Position numbers and translations under genes: made by a program
Part shown: positions 45,431 through 57,545 of the stretch, piece after piece
Layout: the number at the start of each line of letters is the position of its first letter
How positions within the stretch are numbered: the first letter of the stretch is position 1
From: Fasciolopsis buskii
Lineage: Eukaryota > Platyhelminthes > Trematoda > Plagiorchiida > Fasciolidae
Assembly (NCBI GenBank): GCA_008360955.1
Contig: LUCM01003774.1
Coordinates: 58,633 to 122,632 of the forward strand
Reading direction: 5' to 3'
Length of the DNA stretch: 64,000 bases
The notes under the pieces: generated by a model
What the model saw: only the letters and a program-made list of their open reading frames with translations
Told to the model about the DNA's origin: nothing
Database searches by the model: none

Positions 45431-48082
45431 TCAGTGCATTGTTGCGAGCCCAGTCAGAATACCCATCAACTAAGGTTTTCGCCTCGGATTCAACCAACGA
45501 CGGATTCGCGTCCCATGTTGATCAAGGTGGGTATGTATGTTGTTGTTCCTAACAAGCTCAAATGAAACAGTTGTATAGCCTATTCACGCTTCTCAGTGAT
45601 GGCTTGAGAGTTGGAACCGCATGATGAATCAATTGCCAACCAAAATGAACCTGCTACTCTATCAATTCCACAATTTAGTTAACCATAGAATGTAAATGGG
45701 GCAAAATGACCGAATCAAATCAGAAACAAAAATACGCTCGAAACAAACAGCGTTCACTTTATGTACGAGAGCCAATTTTAACCCGTATAATGAGATAGAT
45801 CGACGCTGGATCAATCGGCGGTTTGGTGAGTTACTGAGTCGTTCAGGTCAATAACAGTCTGTTTTTACTCTCTGATATAACCAGCAGGGTCTTCCGATGG
45901 AAAGCGATCAATCACAAGAACAAAGCACTTTATGTCAATGAGGGCTGAGTGCACTGTTACCTTTTTGTTTGCATCATACCTACTTCACAAAAATAATCAC
46001 CGGCACAACTGATGACACACTTATAATCCCAACCGATTTCCTACTCTGAACAAAGCGGTTCATCTTTCGTCTTTTACTTTCTTTTTTTAAGGAAACGACA
46101 AGGTGCATCATTTTTTATCAGGGAGTCATGATTGATTGCAGGCTGCCGAGTGAGAAAGTTGATGCACGATGGGAAGCTAAGGAAATAAATGACATGTTGG
46201 AACCAGCCTTGGTAACCAGAATGTCTCAACGAGTGTTAGCTACGCACACAAAAATTGTGGCGCAACCGGCGCGTATTTTTGATCCTAAAAGATGACATTT
46301 CGTGCATGAAGCATAAGTGCGGAAGACAGAAAATTCACCATAGCTTCCAGAGCCACAACACAGGGAGAACGAAAAACTTTGTCACTGAAACTCAAGTTGG
46401 TATAGGTCGGGTGGGATAATGAGCCACGGGACAGAAAACTGCCGTCCATCAATAAAATGGCTTGCGCCTAATGGAACCTGGAGCATTCATCGGGTTGGAC
46501 TGCGCTTTTGGCGTTGGACTTATAGTTGCCCAACTTTGCTAACTATAGTTACGTTGGATTTCGTGCATGCATTTCACTGCATACGTTTGCTTTTACTTCA
46601 GCAAACGGCACCATCAAAAACGAACATCCTCCATGCCTAATTCGAAAGCAACGTGATGTTTTAACTTCATACACTTTTCCCGGTCAATCTTTTACTCTTC
46701 TGTCCATTTTTGTCCAGGTTGGTAAATGTCATCAAAGCTTGCAGTGATTTTTAAATGGGACAGATAGCACGCGACTGACAGGCCAGAAGAACGTGAAATA
46801 TAGAATTCAAATGTACCTGTAAGTACTCTTAGATTGGGGGCACTGCACTGAAACAAGAATAGTTACTGTTGTTCCAAGAAAAAACCATCGAGGTACGGAA
46901 AAATTCGGAAGGTGCATTGAGGAAGGGTGCCAAAAATGATTCTAAGAAGTGTTTCAAAAGAAATAAAACATAAATACTGTTCCGTAGTTATGCTTCAAGT
47001 GCTCAAATACGTTTTAGGGCTAGGCTGAAAGGGAAAGTTCACAATTTGCCATCACAACAAGCATCTCAGTATATAAAACTAGACTTTTGCCGCGCTGCAG
47101 CAGACCGATCAAATTTGGCCCCACTGACTTCTTGAGTGTTCTAGCGATAGGCAGAAACAATCAACCCAACAGGCTGAACCACTGGTGCTGACAGCCATTT
47201 TGTTGATATTTGGGGAAAAGCAAGCCTCTAAAACCATCCTTAATCAGTTCGGTAGTCATGTTCACAAAAGGACAAGGCACCTCATTTTACACTACACAAT
47301 GCGAGCGCAGTTGGGCTTGTTGTCATACGACTCATATTGGATGATCATATTTGGCACAAATGTGCCGCGTGCCTGAGACCGAAAACCAGATCGATAAGCG
47401 ACTCGTGACAAGATCCAGTGAGTGGTCATTTGTTTTAACTTTGGGTCAGAAAATAAGTTCGGCTGTGTGCCTACCTAACACTCCCACCACTTCCGTTAAT
47501 TTACCGATCCCACTCTATCGCAGACGTTAGGTTCATTCTCTCATGATGCGGCCCGCGCCCAAACACCAGGGCACCTCACAACGCGCCTCAAAACAAGCGA
47601 TCGAAAATCAATTGATCGTTAGAAAAGTTCTAAAATAAAGTGTGGTGTTTCATTCAATGGCTTGTGCACAGATGTTCCAATCATTTAGTCAATGCAGACC
47701 CAACAAGACAAACAGGACGCTATGAAACGCTGACAACTAGATACTTCATGCAAATGTGTCTTATTTGTTACCGTACTTTAGTGTTAAGGCTGATTCACCC
47801 CAGTTTCCTTTTGGTCTAGAACTCGCAAGTTGACCCACAACATTTACAATCTGCTTGGCTTTTGTTAATGGATGCAACAAATCAGAAAAAAATAGTTGAG
47901 TACTTTTTAAAAGTGCCGAGAGTGAATAAGACTCTTAAACATTGGAACTCTCTGACTGCTAACATATGGCCCCAATAGCGAAGTTTCGTAACAGATCTGG
48001 CAAAAGCGCACCAACATAAAAACGAAAACCAGTTATACTTCAACGTCTATATGGAAGGGTTTCATAAAGTCACGCAGTAAAC
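45431..48082. other. No supported feature
   Basis: No domain, RNA gene or clear repeat seen on either strand. Confidence 0.4.
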
Positions 48083-48233
48083 CTGTGAAATCTCTGCAAC
48101 CAAACTGGGGTGTGACGCGCAAAACCCCAGTAGTTGACTAACTGCCTGAATTTCAGCAGTCGGTGGCTTATGACCTCGGAATAAACCTGAAGAAACTAGT
48201 TTTTCGCGCCGTTCGTCATAGGTGAGTCTGCGA
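48083..48233 (-). CDS. Possible exon of unknown gene
   Basis: A good acceptor (CTGTTCATTCCAG) opens a phase-2 minus-strand frame of 50 codons (RRLTYDERREKLVSSGLF and onward, then a Leu-rich part). It ends either at a weak donor CACAG|GTTTAC at 48083 or, if read through, at TGA near 48062. Protein-like but not recognised. Confidence 0.3.
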
Positions 48234-48835
48234 CTGGAATGAACAGTGAGTGTTGGCCCGTGTATACTCACGTGTTTTTAAATGGTCCAATCAGGCAGCG
48301 GTCGAAATGGAGGTTGAGGTTACTAGTGCCATTCTACATTCACTGTGGAATGTCGCTACTCTTTTAGGGAAAGGAGGCTCCTGAATTACTCCAAATTTAC
48401 AGTGTATTACCTATTATAGAACCGGTTACCGGCATATTTTGACTTGCCCTATGCATGAGTTCAGAGGAAGGTGTTTGCTTCATACCCACTGGGACCTTCA
48501 CACAAGAAGCCACGAATCATGACCCAGAAAAGTGAGAGTAGGGTATAACGACTAAAGGTCGCATTAGATGAGGGATGTTAACTACCCGGATGACAGCTAG
48601 TTCCGTCTGCCACCATACTAAATGTAAAGCTTCAGAAATTGCATTCCGAGCTAATCACAATGAATACAAGCTATTAGAGTTAAGTAGTTTTCCAATCTGG
48701 TTTCCGAAATGAGAGCAAAACAACGCTCATCATACAGTGATCACCTAACCAGTCGCAATGAGAGAGCAATACAAAGTCGTTCTCCCTAATGAAATACTGT
48801 ACTTCAAAATGCCTTAGCATGGTCGGGAATGGATA

Positions 48836-49160
48836 TCCTAGGCTCCGAGACACCTGCCTCCCGAAACGCTTCTCGAAATGTTCACAAATGACCACGTGTC
48901 TCAAATAGTCTCTGGTGATAAAGTCCTACATACTTCCCCCTCTGGGCGGCGTTCCCATTAAAGTACGCGGACGAAGACGAATGACTGGCGCCGTCCACTT
49001 TATTCACCAGTTCCTATTAATCATCCAAGGGAAGATTGGTAGACAATGGTTCAAAACCAACCATGGTCGACGGATCAAGCATGCGGCTGTATGCTCACCA
49101 GCGTCTGCGCTGAAGAACTGCACCGGGCACCCAGGATATTTAGCCCCATTCGAAGGACGT
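48836..49160. repeat. Unnamed dispersed repeat, copy 2
   Basis: Shares both blocks with copy 1: GGCTCCGAGAC...TCGAAATG...ACAAATGACC...GTCTCAAATA...GATAAAGT at 48841-48924, and GCTGTATGCTCACC with flanks around 49084-49135. About 160 bases between the blocks are unlike copy 1. Confidence 0.5.
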
Positions 49161-52100
49161 ATCCCTCAGCAATCATTCACTAGTCCTCCGTGGGTTAAGC
49201 AGTCCCCAGCTGATCTTGCTGCCTTGTGGGTTAGACTATTTGGTCAAAGGCTCGGTCTAGGGTCAAGCTGATCAAACTCCACTTCGGTTTGGGTAACCGC
49301 GTAAGATTCAGCACAAGGAGGAATCATGGATGGCTACGGATTGCCGATGGAATGGACGTAGACAACTGAGAAGATATCATTTGTGGTAAACCGACACACC
49401 GGTTCTTTTCGTTTCCTTTTTCCCGCCCACGGTTTTCGTCTTTCGCCATGCTTCTGATGGCACATGATTCATACTCGGATTTGTGCAAAATTTAATGTAT
49501 ATCTATGGGGAATACTGTTTACCCGCTTTAGTTCAACGATACTTCACATCATCTTCCCGCAATGCCGATTAGTGCATTAAAAAACTCCTGATATTGTACC
49601 AAACCAAACTGAAAGTGATCTCAATCTTAGCAAAGAAATCACTGTCGAATTTATTTTCCTCATATTTTCCAGTGACCGACAATTCCCAGGTGTTTCCTGC
49701 CAGAACACTAGCGTGACATTCCAAACCGTATATTCCATCAAATAGTGTCACGCTTCTGTGTGAAACAAACACTATTACACTCGTTTGCGTTGTATTGAAC
49801 GTTAAATTTTGAGGATGGAATCAGAGCATCCTTGAGGGACATTGATAACAATCCACTCCTTTGTAATATTATGCCAGTGGGACTGGTGAGAACCTGGTTC
49901 GTAAACAGCCAGCTTTTCTTGTCACATCTGCTGAAAGCATGCAACTTTCGGGAAACTGTCACCGATGTTGGAACCACCGGAATCATATTTTTGCAATAAA
50001 TTTTATCAGCTATGCAGTTCTCACGGGAAGTTTCAACTCGATCTCCGATTCGACCATTCCGGTGGTGTGACTGCTGGGTTCTCGATGTAGACCGAACGGA
50101 CGTTACAAAACTCCATTTTTCGACTGAGGCGTTCCAGCGTGTGCATATTTTTCACAAAATGGCCAGCACTGGTGGTGATTAGACAACTGGGATAGGGGAT
50201 TTCTAATCCCCGGCGACACCAAAAGGCAACCGGTGCAACTGTCGGACGAGTAGCGCCTTCCGTCTTTTCGTTTGCCATAAACTGTAGTAAAAAATTGTCT
50301 ACGAATAGATCGGCCCTACTCGTCCAATGGTAATCATCCTAAGGACATTTACTTCGTTACAGTTCGCCTGCAGCAAACCCCAGATCACGGTTAGTCGCCA
50401 AATTTACTTTGGCCGGTCACCAGAAGATGCCTAAAATGACAACCCACACGCTACGAAAGCCAGGTTCCAACCGGAGTTGGGCTATTCATTTTTGTCAAAT
50501 TTCATTTTCACCTATGTTTGTCGAATTCGCATGTTCAGTTATTTGGTTGATTCTCGTACATTTCTTGATTGAGAATGCCTTTGGGTTCCAGTGGACTAAA
50601 AATGAACTTCATATATGTTGGACTAATCCAATTAGGGATCAGACATTGACTATGTCTGCTATTTGGGCCTGCAACCCACGTTCGTTCCAACTATGCGATC
50701 AGGCTAAAAAATCGAGAACCACAACGAACAGTGTTGATACCGAAATCCAGTAAACACAAAAACGCTATTGATTATCGGTCAGCTTTAGCTAACCAGGAGC
50801 AATAAAAAGGGTAGAATTGAATTAGACCAATAGTTTTAGTCATTATATAGCTCTGTTCACGTCGAACATGATAGTTGCGATAACACGAAACGAGCCGAGG
50901 ATGAAGAAAAATCGTTAGACCCACAATCTAAGTGTTTCCTATACAAGACATTCAGCTGAAGCGAGTTCGGTCAGGGTTCATTCTTTATGATCCAATTCAA
51001 GACAATTATTTCGCCCACCTTTGGGATATGTGCTGGTCCTGCACGAATTAGAAGAAACAAATAATAACAATCGAAAACTATCCTAACGGGTCAATCTCCC
51101 CATAGATCATCTGGCTATACGACGGTCAATCCCGGCATCTCAAACTAGACTGGTGTGCACTAATTTGAAACAGGGTTATTCTGCGCCTTCCACAAATGCT
51201 GATTTCCGAACTGTTAAAAAGTTACTCGAACTCACTCACCAGACAATCCTAGGGTTAGAGTGACGAAAGGTCAACTGCACGAAATTGCCGCTCTACTTCC
51301 GATTCGATTTCCAGTACGTCACATCAGAGCACGCTGGTTGACCGTGCTGACACAAGGCCATTATGTGTTGGCTGTCTTGCTCTCATTGGTTGCATGCAAA
51401 CGGCACGCCGCCGTATGTGCGCAGAAGCATGCACGCGCACAGAAGCGCACAAAGTAATTTTGCATCCTCGTGCGCTAGTGCAAATTCGCGTAACTATTTG
51501 TGATTGACCAATTAGATTCGCGCAGAGCACTGCTGCCGCAGACCGATCGGTCGATCGATTAATCGATCGATCGAACAGGCGACGAATGCTCAAACCTGAG
51601 TGTTTGAAAATTAACTCACCCAGCTCAAGCACGAATAGGATTACGCACGTTCACACCGCACGGTCTTGTCGTCACATTTAAGGAATTGTTCGATGGGCAA
51701 ATCCGTTCGACTGAAAATCAGGCATAATAGGCCCGACGGGAGCCGAGTTCTCGTATTGAAGTCATGGTGTTCTTTGGTCACAGCTGGACTTGGTCATATC
51801 ATCACCGACTTTGTCATAATCTTTAGGCTATTAAATGACCATCTGATGCCCGACGTTACGAGAGTGATCCCGTCGAAGTCACCCGTTTTTGTTACCTGTG
51901 GATCTTCATCTTCGTCTTCCATAGGGAATTGAAATAATTTCACACATGCCACAGAACTCAATTCCCGAGGTTGACAAAAGCAATTGACTCAACCTGTATG
52001 GATCTTTCAATATCAAAGTAAAAGGAGTGATAAGTTGAAATATTTTGAAGTTCAGTCCTAACGAAGCGATGAATATCTAGAATTCAGGAAAAAAAACGAG

Positions 52101-53039
52101 TTGCTGAAAATAGCTACACACTAAATTCATTGCGTTGTTCATCACAAGTGGCGGGAATTTTATTGCCGCATAGGAAAAGTACGCGGCTGCGTGGTGTTCG
52201 TTTTGAGCGAGCAGCGTGCGATCCTTGACTTCGTCTGGTAACAAATGAACTGAGCTCGCACATCGTAGCCAAACCCAAAATATGAGAGGGTGAAAAAATT
52301 CAGTGATCACATCACTGTGGCACAAGAAGACCATAAGAAGCTTAGGCATTGGTGGGGAGTGTGGCCGTTGAATACCGGAAAAGAACATAATCATCTGAAC
52401 ATCTCGGGCTGAATATTTCTTGTCGTTGAATATTGACACCTCTTCATTCATTTCTCTAGTCCAAATGATGCTCTTGTTCATTGGACTGTGTCGTGAGTTT
52501 AAGTGCAATTTAGCGGAGGTGTGCTTCTCGTTTTGGCGATTTGAAGTTGAGGGCCCCTTGAGTTCCCGATTCACCTGATGATCAAACCGTGGCTAAGGGG
52601 ATACTTTAACACCGGTGGTCCAAATGTACACAGCATTTTTGAACTCTCATTTTAACCTTGGGGTTCTTTTCCCTCCTTGTCATATCATCACAACTTTTCC
52701 AGAAAGTGTCACATTATCATCCTTGAATTGCTTATCATTGTTCTGATGCATCAATTTCTTGAAATGGTGTCCCGATGGATCTTAATTTGTTTCTTTTCAC
52801 GTTCTGATTACGACATGTCAGTCAGAGTATTTTATGTAAAGTGACTGAGCGTCAAAACAAGCCGGCTTAAAATTCATTTATGGGTAACGCTCACGGTTGA
52901 TTTCTTGGGTGGATGGTATGTTAAAATTGTCTTGCCAATGGAAAATAATGGAAGATAGGCGGAATCCAGGTTTCCTCATGCCCGTTTAGACTGACTTCAA
53001 AGTATTGCGTATATGGTATGTAAACGCCTTCTCATCGGG
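49161..53039. other. No supported gene
   Basis: Minus-strand frames at 50278-50033, 49986-49738 and 49755-49570 are consecutive and protein-like, the last preceded by TTTGTTTCACACAG, but I could not join them. A 165-codon minus-strand frame at 52574-52077 has no domain and its length is within chance for this window. A GATC-rich palindromic patch lies at 51540-51576. Confidence 0.35.
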
Positions 53040-53110
53040 AGTGATTGCCTCTAGCTCCGCGTTGGCTACTCGCCGTGAACGCTTGTCGAAATACCTTCCA
53101 AACAGGAGCA
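53040..53110. repeat. Unnamed dispersed repeat, copy 3 (partial)
   Basis: AGCTCCGCGTTGGCTACTC followed by a GTGAACGCTTGTCGAAATACC stretch (53055-53095) resembles the first block of copies 1 and 2 (GGCTCCGCCTTGGTTACTC in copy 1). The second block was not found. Confidence 0.42.
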
Positions 53111-54529
53111 ACATTTCCAGGAATAGGGGTCGACTGGTATAAAAAAAATCACAAAACCGTGAAAATGTTTTCGATCAACGGTGCTTAGTTTATATAGTAC
53201 GCTGAATGGAGCAGTGTGTATCTAGCCAGTGGAGGATGCATCGTGGGCTACAAATATACATTTAGTCTAGTCATTTTAGCTGCAAGCGCATGTCAGAAAC
53301 AAAATGAAACAATACCAACTGTTGTCCAGTGGCAGAATAGCTGATGGAAAATGCACATGAAATCCCCAGTCTGTGAAAATGAGCAGATTGTCTTCGTGTA
53401 ATAAGGAGAGTCAAAATATTGCGTGCAGCAAATTGCAAATTAAAAGGAGCTCAGGGATCCGAAAGCAAAACGGATCTTCCTGCCCGGTACATCTGCTGGC
53501 TACCTCAACAGGTCAAGAGGTAATAGATCAAGCCACCGAGGAGCAAAGGGAATTCATTTTTTGCTGTTTAGTATTTTCGACTAGTCAGGAAGTGCTTCAC
53601 TCATATTGAGATCCAAGAGCAGACGCACACACTTACACACACACACACACACAGGTAAACGAAAGACGGGAGATCAGGGTGATACGTGCATTGTAACAGA
53701 ATGCGCTATGGATGAAGAATCAGGGGAGTCGACCAGCCGACATTTGCAGGGACGCGCAGCAAGGCCAGGTCGGGTTTAGCTGGCGAATTTCGATAGGCAC
53801 CATACGGGACTGGACAGTTTACAGGGACGGTAAAACTGCACAACAAATTCAAATAGGTTGGACAAACAAATGTACCGAGACAATAATTTTCGTAGGTGGG
53901 AATCAATTAACCACCCCCATCCCTCTAAAAGTGTCAGCTGGAAAGTCCAGGGACCACGAAAGTACATCAGTGGCGGCATCTCATTTAGCTCTCTCAGGAC
54001 AAATTCTTACTCTAATAAAAAATAAATAATTATCATATGGACTTTATCACTCAATTCACCTCTCGTGCTCATTGGATGACGTCCAACTAGCAGAAGAGAT
54101 TTTCTGGCCATTTGGATTTCTTTTGCATTTCGCTGTTCGTTGGTGAACACACGATTTTTTGTTGCCCAGCTACAGACCCAATACGTTCACTTCCGAATAC
54201 CACGATGTTGACCGGTCAACGACCGTCTGTCTCTCTACCTGTCAATCTTCGCAGCTCACGCATGATAACTAATTGTAATCTGTGCGATGTATGCACCGTT
54301 CGGGCGATGTTTTTCACTCCATTACTCGCACAATAAATCACACACATCAGTCCTCAGGAATAATCCGATACGGTTTAGCATTGATAATGCGATCTCCGGA
54401 GTTGGCGGATCAAAGCAATTGGAAGCCAGCCTGGATCACAGTTTCATAGCCCTTAATGAAATGACTGCATAGCAATAATTATTTGTTGATAATCTTAATT
54501 GTGTAGCAAGTGTTATTGGACTAAATTAC
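53111..54529. other. No supported gene; CA microsatellite
   Basis: A CA-dinucleotide run lies at about 53631-53653. A 105-codon plus-strand frame at 53712-54029 is open but unrecognised. Confidence 0.4.
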
Positions 54530-54799
54530 GTCATCATGCGCGCTTTTGACTGACTGCGCTACAATTCTGTGTCATCTTATTTCGTTGTTTTGCTTACGGA
54601 TATTTGGTCCGATTATGTTCGCCGTTCGACGCTACGATAGCTCGGAGTTACTTTTGCTCAAAAACCGCATCCTTTCTCAAAATATTCTGGAACTCCGTAT
54701 TGCTGCACCTCAACAATTCTCTCATCGATCCAACAGAGGCACTCGTCTTGGCTGACAGGCAGCTCTTAAATGCAACCTTCCGGCCAAGATGTCCTTTCC

Positions 54800-55690
54800 C
54801 GCATTGTTGAGTACTAACATCCGCTCTCTGTTCATAAAATATGTCGGATTGGTCCCTCGCCCTTCAACCACCGATCCATGTTCACACGTGTGTCATCTGC
54901 ATACAAGAATCGTGGCCGAACCCAGATATTGCTGATTCACTCGTGTCGATAAACAGCTTCAGACTCCATCGGCAGGACAGAGTTTCGGACAAGAAGAAGA
55001 CGGGAGGCGGTGTGGCAACATACATATACTCGTTCTCGTCTGGCAAGTCCGAAGTTGTTTATACGTAATCGCTCAACGGAATTGACTATCTCGTGACACA
55101 GTGTCATCCTAGGTTTTCTCGCCATACAAACGTTATCATAACGAATTCACACATTGCCCCCTTTAGCTCGCAACAAAAGCTCGCATCCTTTTCGACTCGT
55201 TTCCAGTATTTATTGTTCCTCTTCCTTGAGGATATTCTGCATATTATTGTAGATGACTTCAATCATTCATCTGCCCTACCACTGACTGTGTTTGATTTGA
55301 CTGACCTCTGCGTCTCTCCCACCAGAGACAGTTCCATTTTAGATAGAGTTATTACCAACCACCTCGACTTATTTTTCCTGAAACTTCGTACTCCAATTTC
55401 AAGTAGCGGTCATCGTCTGCTTCTGTTAAGGCCCAAGATATACTCTGGGTCAGCTTTCCATTCCTTCAGGCGAACAAATCAAATTCAAGTTCGCCTCCGT
55501 AATTTTTCACAAAACAACCTTATTCTATTCAGAAATCTCTTTCACTCACATCTACTTGTTTCTCTTTTGAAACCCTGCTCAATGGCAAGGTCAAACTTTT
55601 CACAGACACGGCTAACGCAATCTTCGATATCTGATGCCCCTCAGAAACACTATTCGTCTCAAATAGCCGTATCTCAACCCAGAAACTGAA
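54800..55690 (+). pseudogene. Broken AP-type endonuclease of LINE copy B
   Basis: Remnant of the apurinic-type endonuclease that nicks target DNA. Its start (LLSTNIRSL) and the QESW block are in different frames, and the GDFN block is DDFN in a third frame. The final SDH block reads SSGH because codon 55408-55410 is GGT, so the catalytic aspartate is lost. The region downstream leads into the RT frame at 55743. Confidence 0.75.
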
Positions 55691-55742
55691 ATCTCCAAGA
55701 AGACGCAAGGAACACTTCTACAAATCCCGTAATAACTCAAGC

Positions 55743-57259
55743 GTGCAGTATATTTCCAACCTAATTAAAGCTGAAACCCAACGCATCGACATGACGTTCG
55801 CCAGCCAACTCTTAAGCGGTAACAACAATCGATTCCTTCGGCCAGGCATTCGACTGCTGCGTGGGAAGAAGCACACGAAAACTTCTGCGGATGTCGACAG
55901 CATCAATCGTGCTTTCCTCCATCCTTCCACTTTTACCCCGGTCATATTTGGTTGGGGTGGCGATGTGACAGCTACAAGTTCTCCTAGAGAAGAGGTGCTC
56001 GACCTTCTCCGCATCACTAAAATTAACACAGCGGTTGGTTCTGACAGTCTGTCTTCAGCTATTTTAAGGTATAGTGATTTGGCTCTGATGGATGCTTTTA
56101 CTTGTCTGATTACCTTGTCACTAAGCTCGTCTTCTAACCCTGACTGTTGGAGACCCGTCACTATTATTCCCATCCCAAAATCTACCAGTTCTACTGCTTC
56201 GGCAATACGTTTTCGTCCCATAGCTTTTACACCTTCTGGTCTTAAATTGACGGAGCGTGCTATACTTAAGCGCCTGCGTTCTTCTATGTATCCTCCTGAC
56301 GACCCTTTTCAGTTTGCCTATAAATCGAACAGATCCACTTTAGAAGCTGTCGCCTCCCTCATTCACCACATCTGTAAGCCTTTAAACGCATCAGTGAAAT
56401 ATGTGCTTTGCGCCTTTCTTGACTATTCTTCTGCATTTGACTCAGTCCCACGGTCTCTTCTACTCCACAAACTGCCAACAATTGGTTGTCCCAGTTCTTT
56501 ATTAGCATGGCCATCTGATTACTTTACTAACCGAACTCAGTGCACCCGAATGGACGGTAAAGTTTCGAAACCGTGCTGTTCCTGCACCGTTTCTCTTCTC
56601 TACTTACATCAGCGACCTATCTACTAGCTCCCCTTGTCATCTGTTCAAGTATGCTGATGCTGTTGCTCTCTCTCTCAGGCCGTTTCGAACAAAGGTGATT
56701 TTCAAAGTTTTCCCAACAACTTACCTTCTATCTACGATTTCTCTGCATGAGCTGGTTTAAATCTCAACACATTCAAATGTTTTGAATGTCTGCTCTCTCC
56801 CTCTCTCTTTCTCTCCCTCGGTCGGCCTACCCATCCAAAACGTCTTCCATCAACTCAAAACTTTTACCAGGGTTAATCCTGTAAAATCTCTAGGAGTTAC
56901 TGTTGATAAAAACCTGAAGTGGACTTCCCACATTTTCACCTCTGTAAAGAACCTCCGTCGATTGTCATTTCAAATTAGGAAGCTTCGACACTACAAGGTG
57001 AAACAAAGTACCATCTCCCGATTTGTACACCAATGTTTTTCCAATCCTGCTTTACTGTTCCCCTGTTATTTTTCCAGGTTTACTTAAAAAAGACTTTAAA
57101 ATTCTTCTCCGGAGGCTATCAATTATTAACCGTGTGTCTTTTATACTTTGTTTTTCAATCTATGTGCTCGGCACTTATCAGCATGTGAGGAACTTGTTAA
57201 CAAAATTCTTTCTGATCCCACGTATACTTTCAAAGTGTTGCTCTCATATTTCTACATGA
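55743..57259 (+). pseudogene. Broken reverse transcriptase of LINE copy B
   Basis: Same layout and same lesions as copy A: open to 56627, a one-base shift near 56565-56570 and loss of motif B near 56588. In addition the YADD box is YADA, because codon 56659-56661 is GCT instead of GAT. The C-terminal RT part is at 56782-57087 and 57023-57259. Confidence 0.85.
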
Positions 57260-57545
57260 TCCGCTTTTCGTTTCATATCCTCCAGAATCAACATCTATGG
57301 GAAATCCACTAGCCCATTTGTAACACGAATTTTGACAAACCGTGACCGGGTTTCAGCTGAATTCCTGATCAAACTGTAATAATGTGCTATGGTTATTCTT
57401 GGATGAGTTCTTTTATGCTCTTTACGAGGTGATGAGTGTATTTTTTATTTAATTTATTCCTTTCCTATTTTATTTTTGCCGTCACAAGTTGATCGAAATG
57501 TGACATTATTGATTGCATGCAAAAGTCCATACAATACAATACAAA

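Larger units (their letters stand above)
54530..57545 (+). mobile_element. CR1/Jockey-like non-LTR retrotransposon, copy B, near full length
   Basis: The whole of this copy lies inside the window. The start is approximate (54.53-54.61 kb). Endonuclease landmarks follow: LLSTNIRSL (about 54800-54825), VCICIQESWPN-type block (CVICIQESW near 54890), and GGGVATYIYS (about 55000). Next come DDFNHS (about 55255), LCVSPTRDSSILDRV, and SSGHRLLLLRP (about 55400-55435). RT follows from 55743 as in copy A. The 3' end carries two ACAAT units (57531-57540). Flanks differ from those of copy A. AAATTA occurs on both sides (54523-54528 and 57543-57548) and might be a target-site duplication, but six bases is weak. 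Frameshifts throughout show it is dead. Confidence 0.88.

Noticed and set aside
52077..52574. 165-codon minus-strand open frame as a gene
   Set aside because: No domain, no splice logic and no start context. At this base composition a few frames of this length are expected by chance in 64 kb.
1..57545. LINE copies A and B as a segmental duplication
   Set aside because: Sequences after the tails are unrelated, and tail lengths differ, which fits separate insertions.
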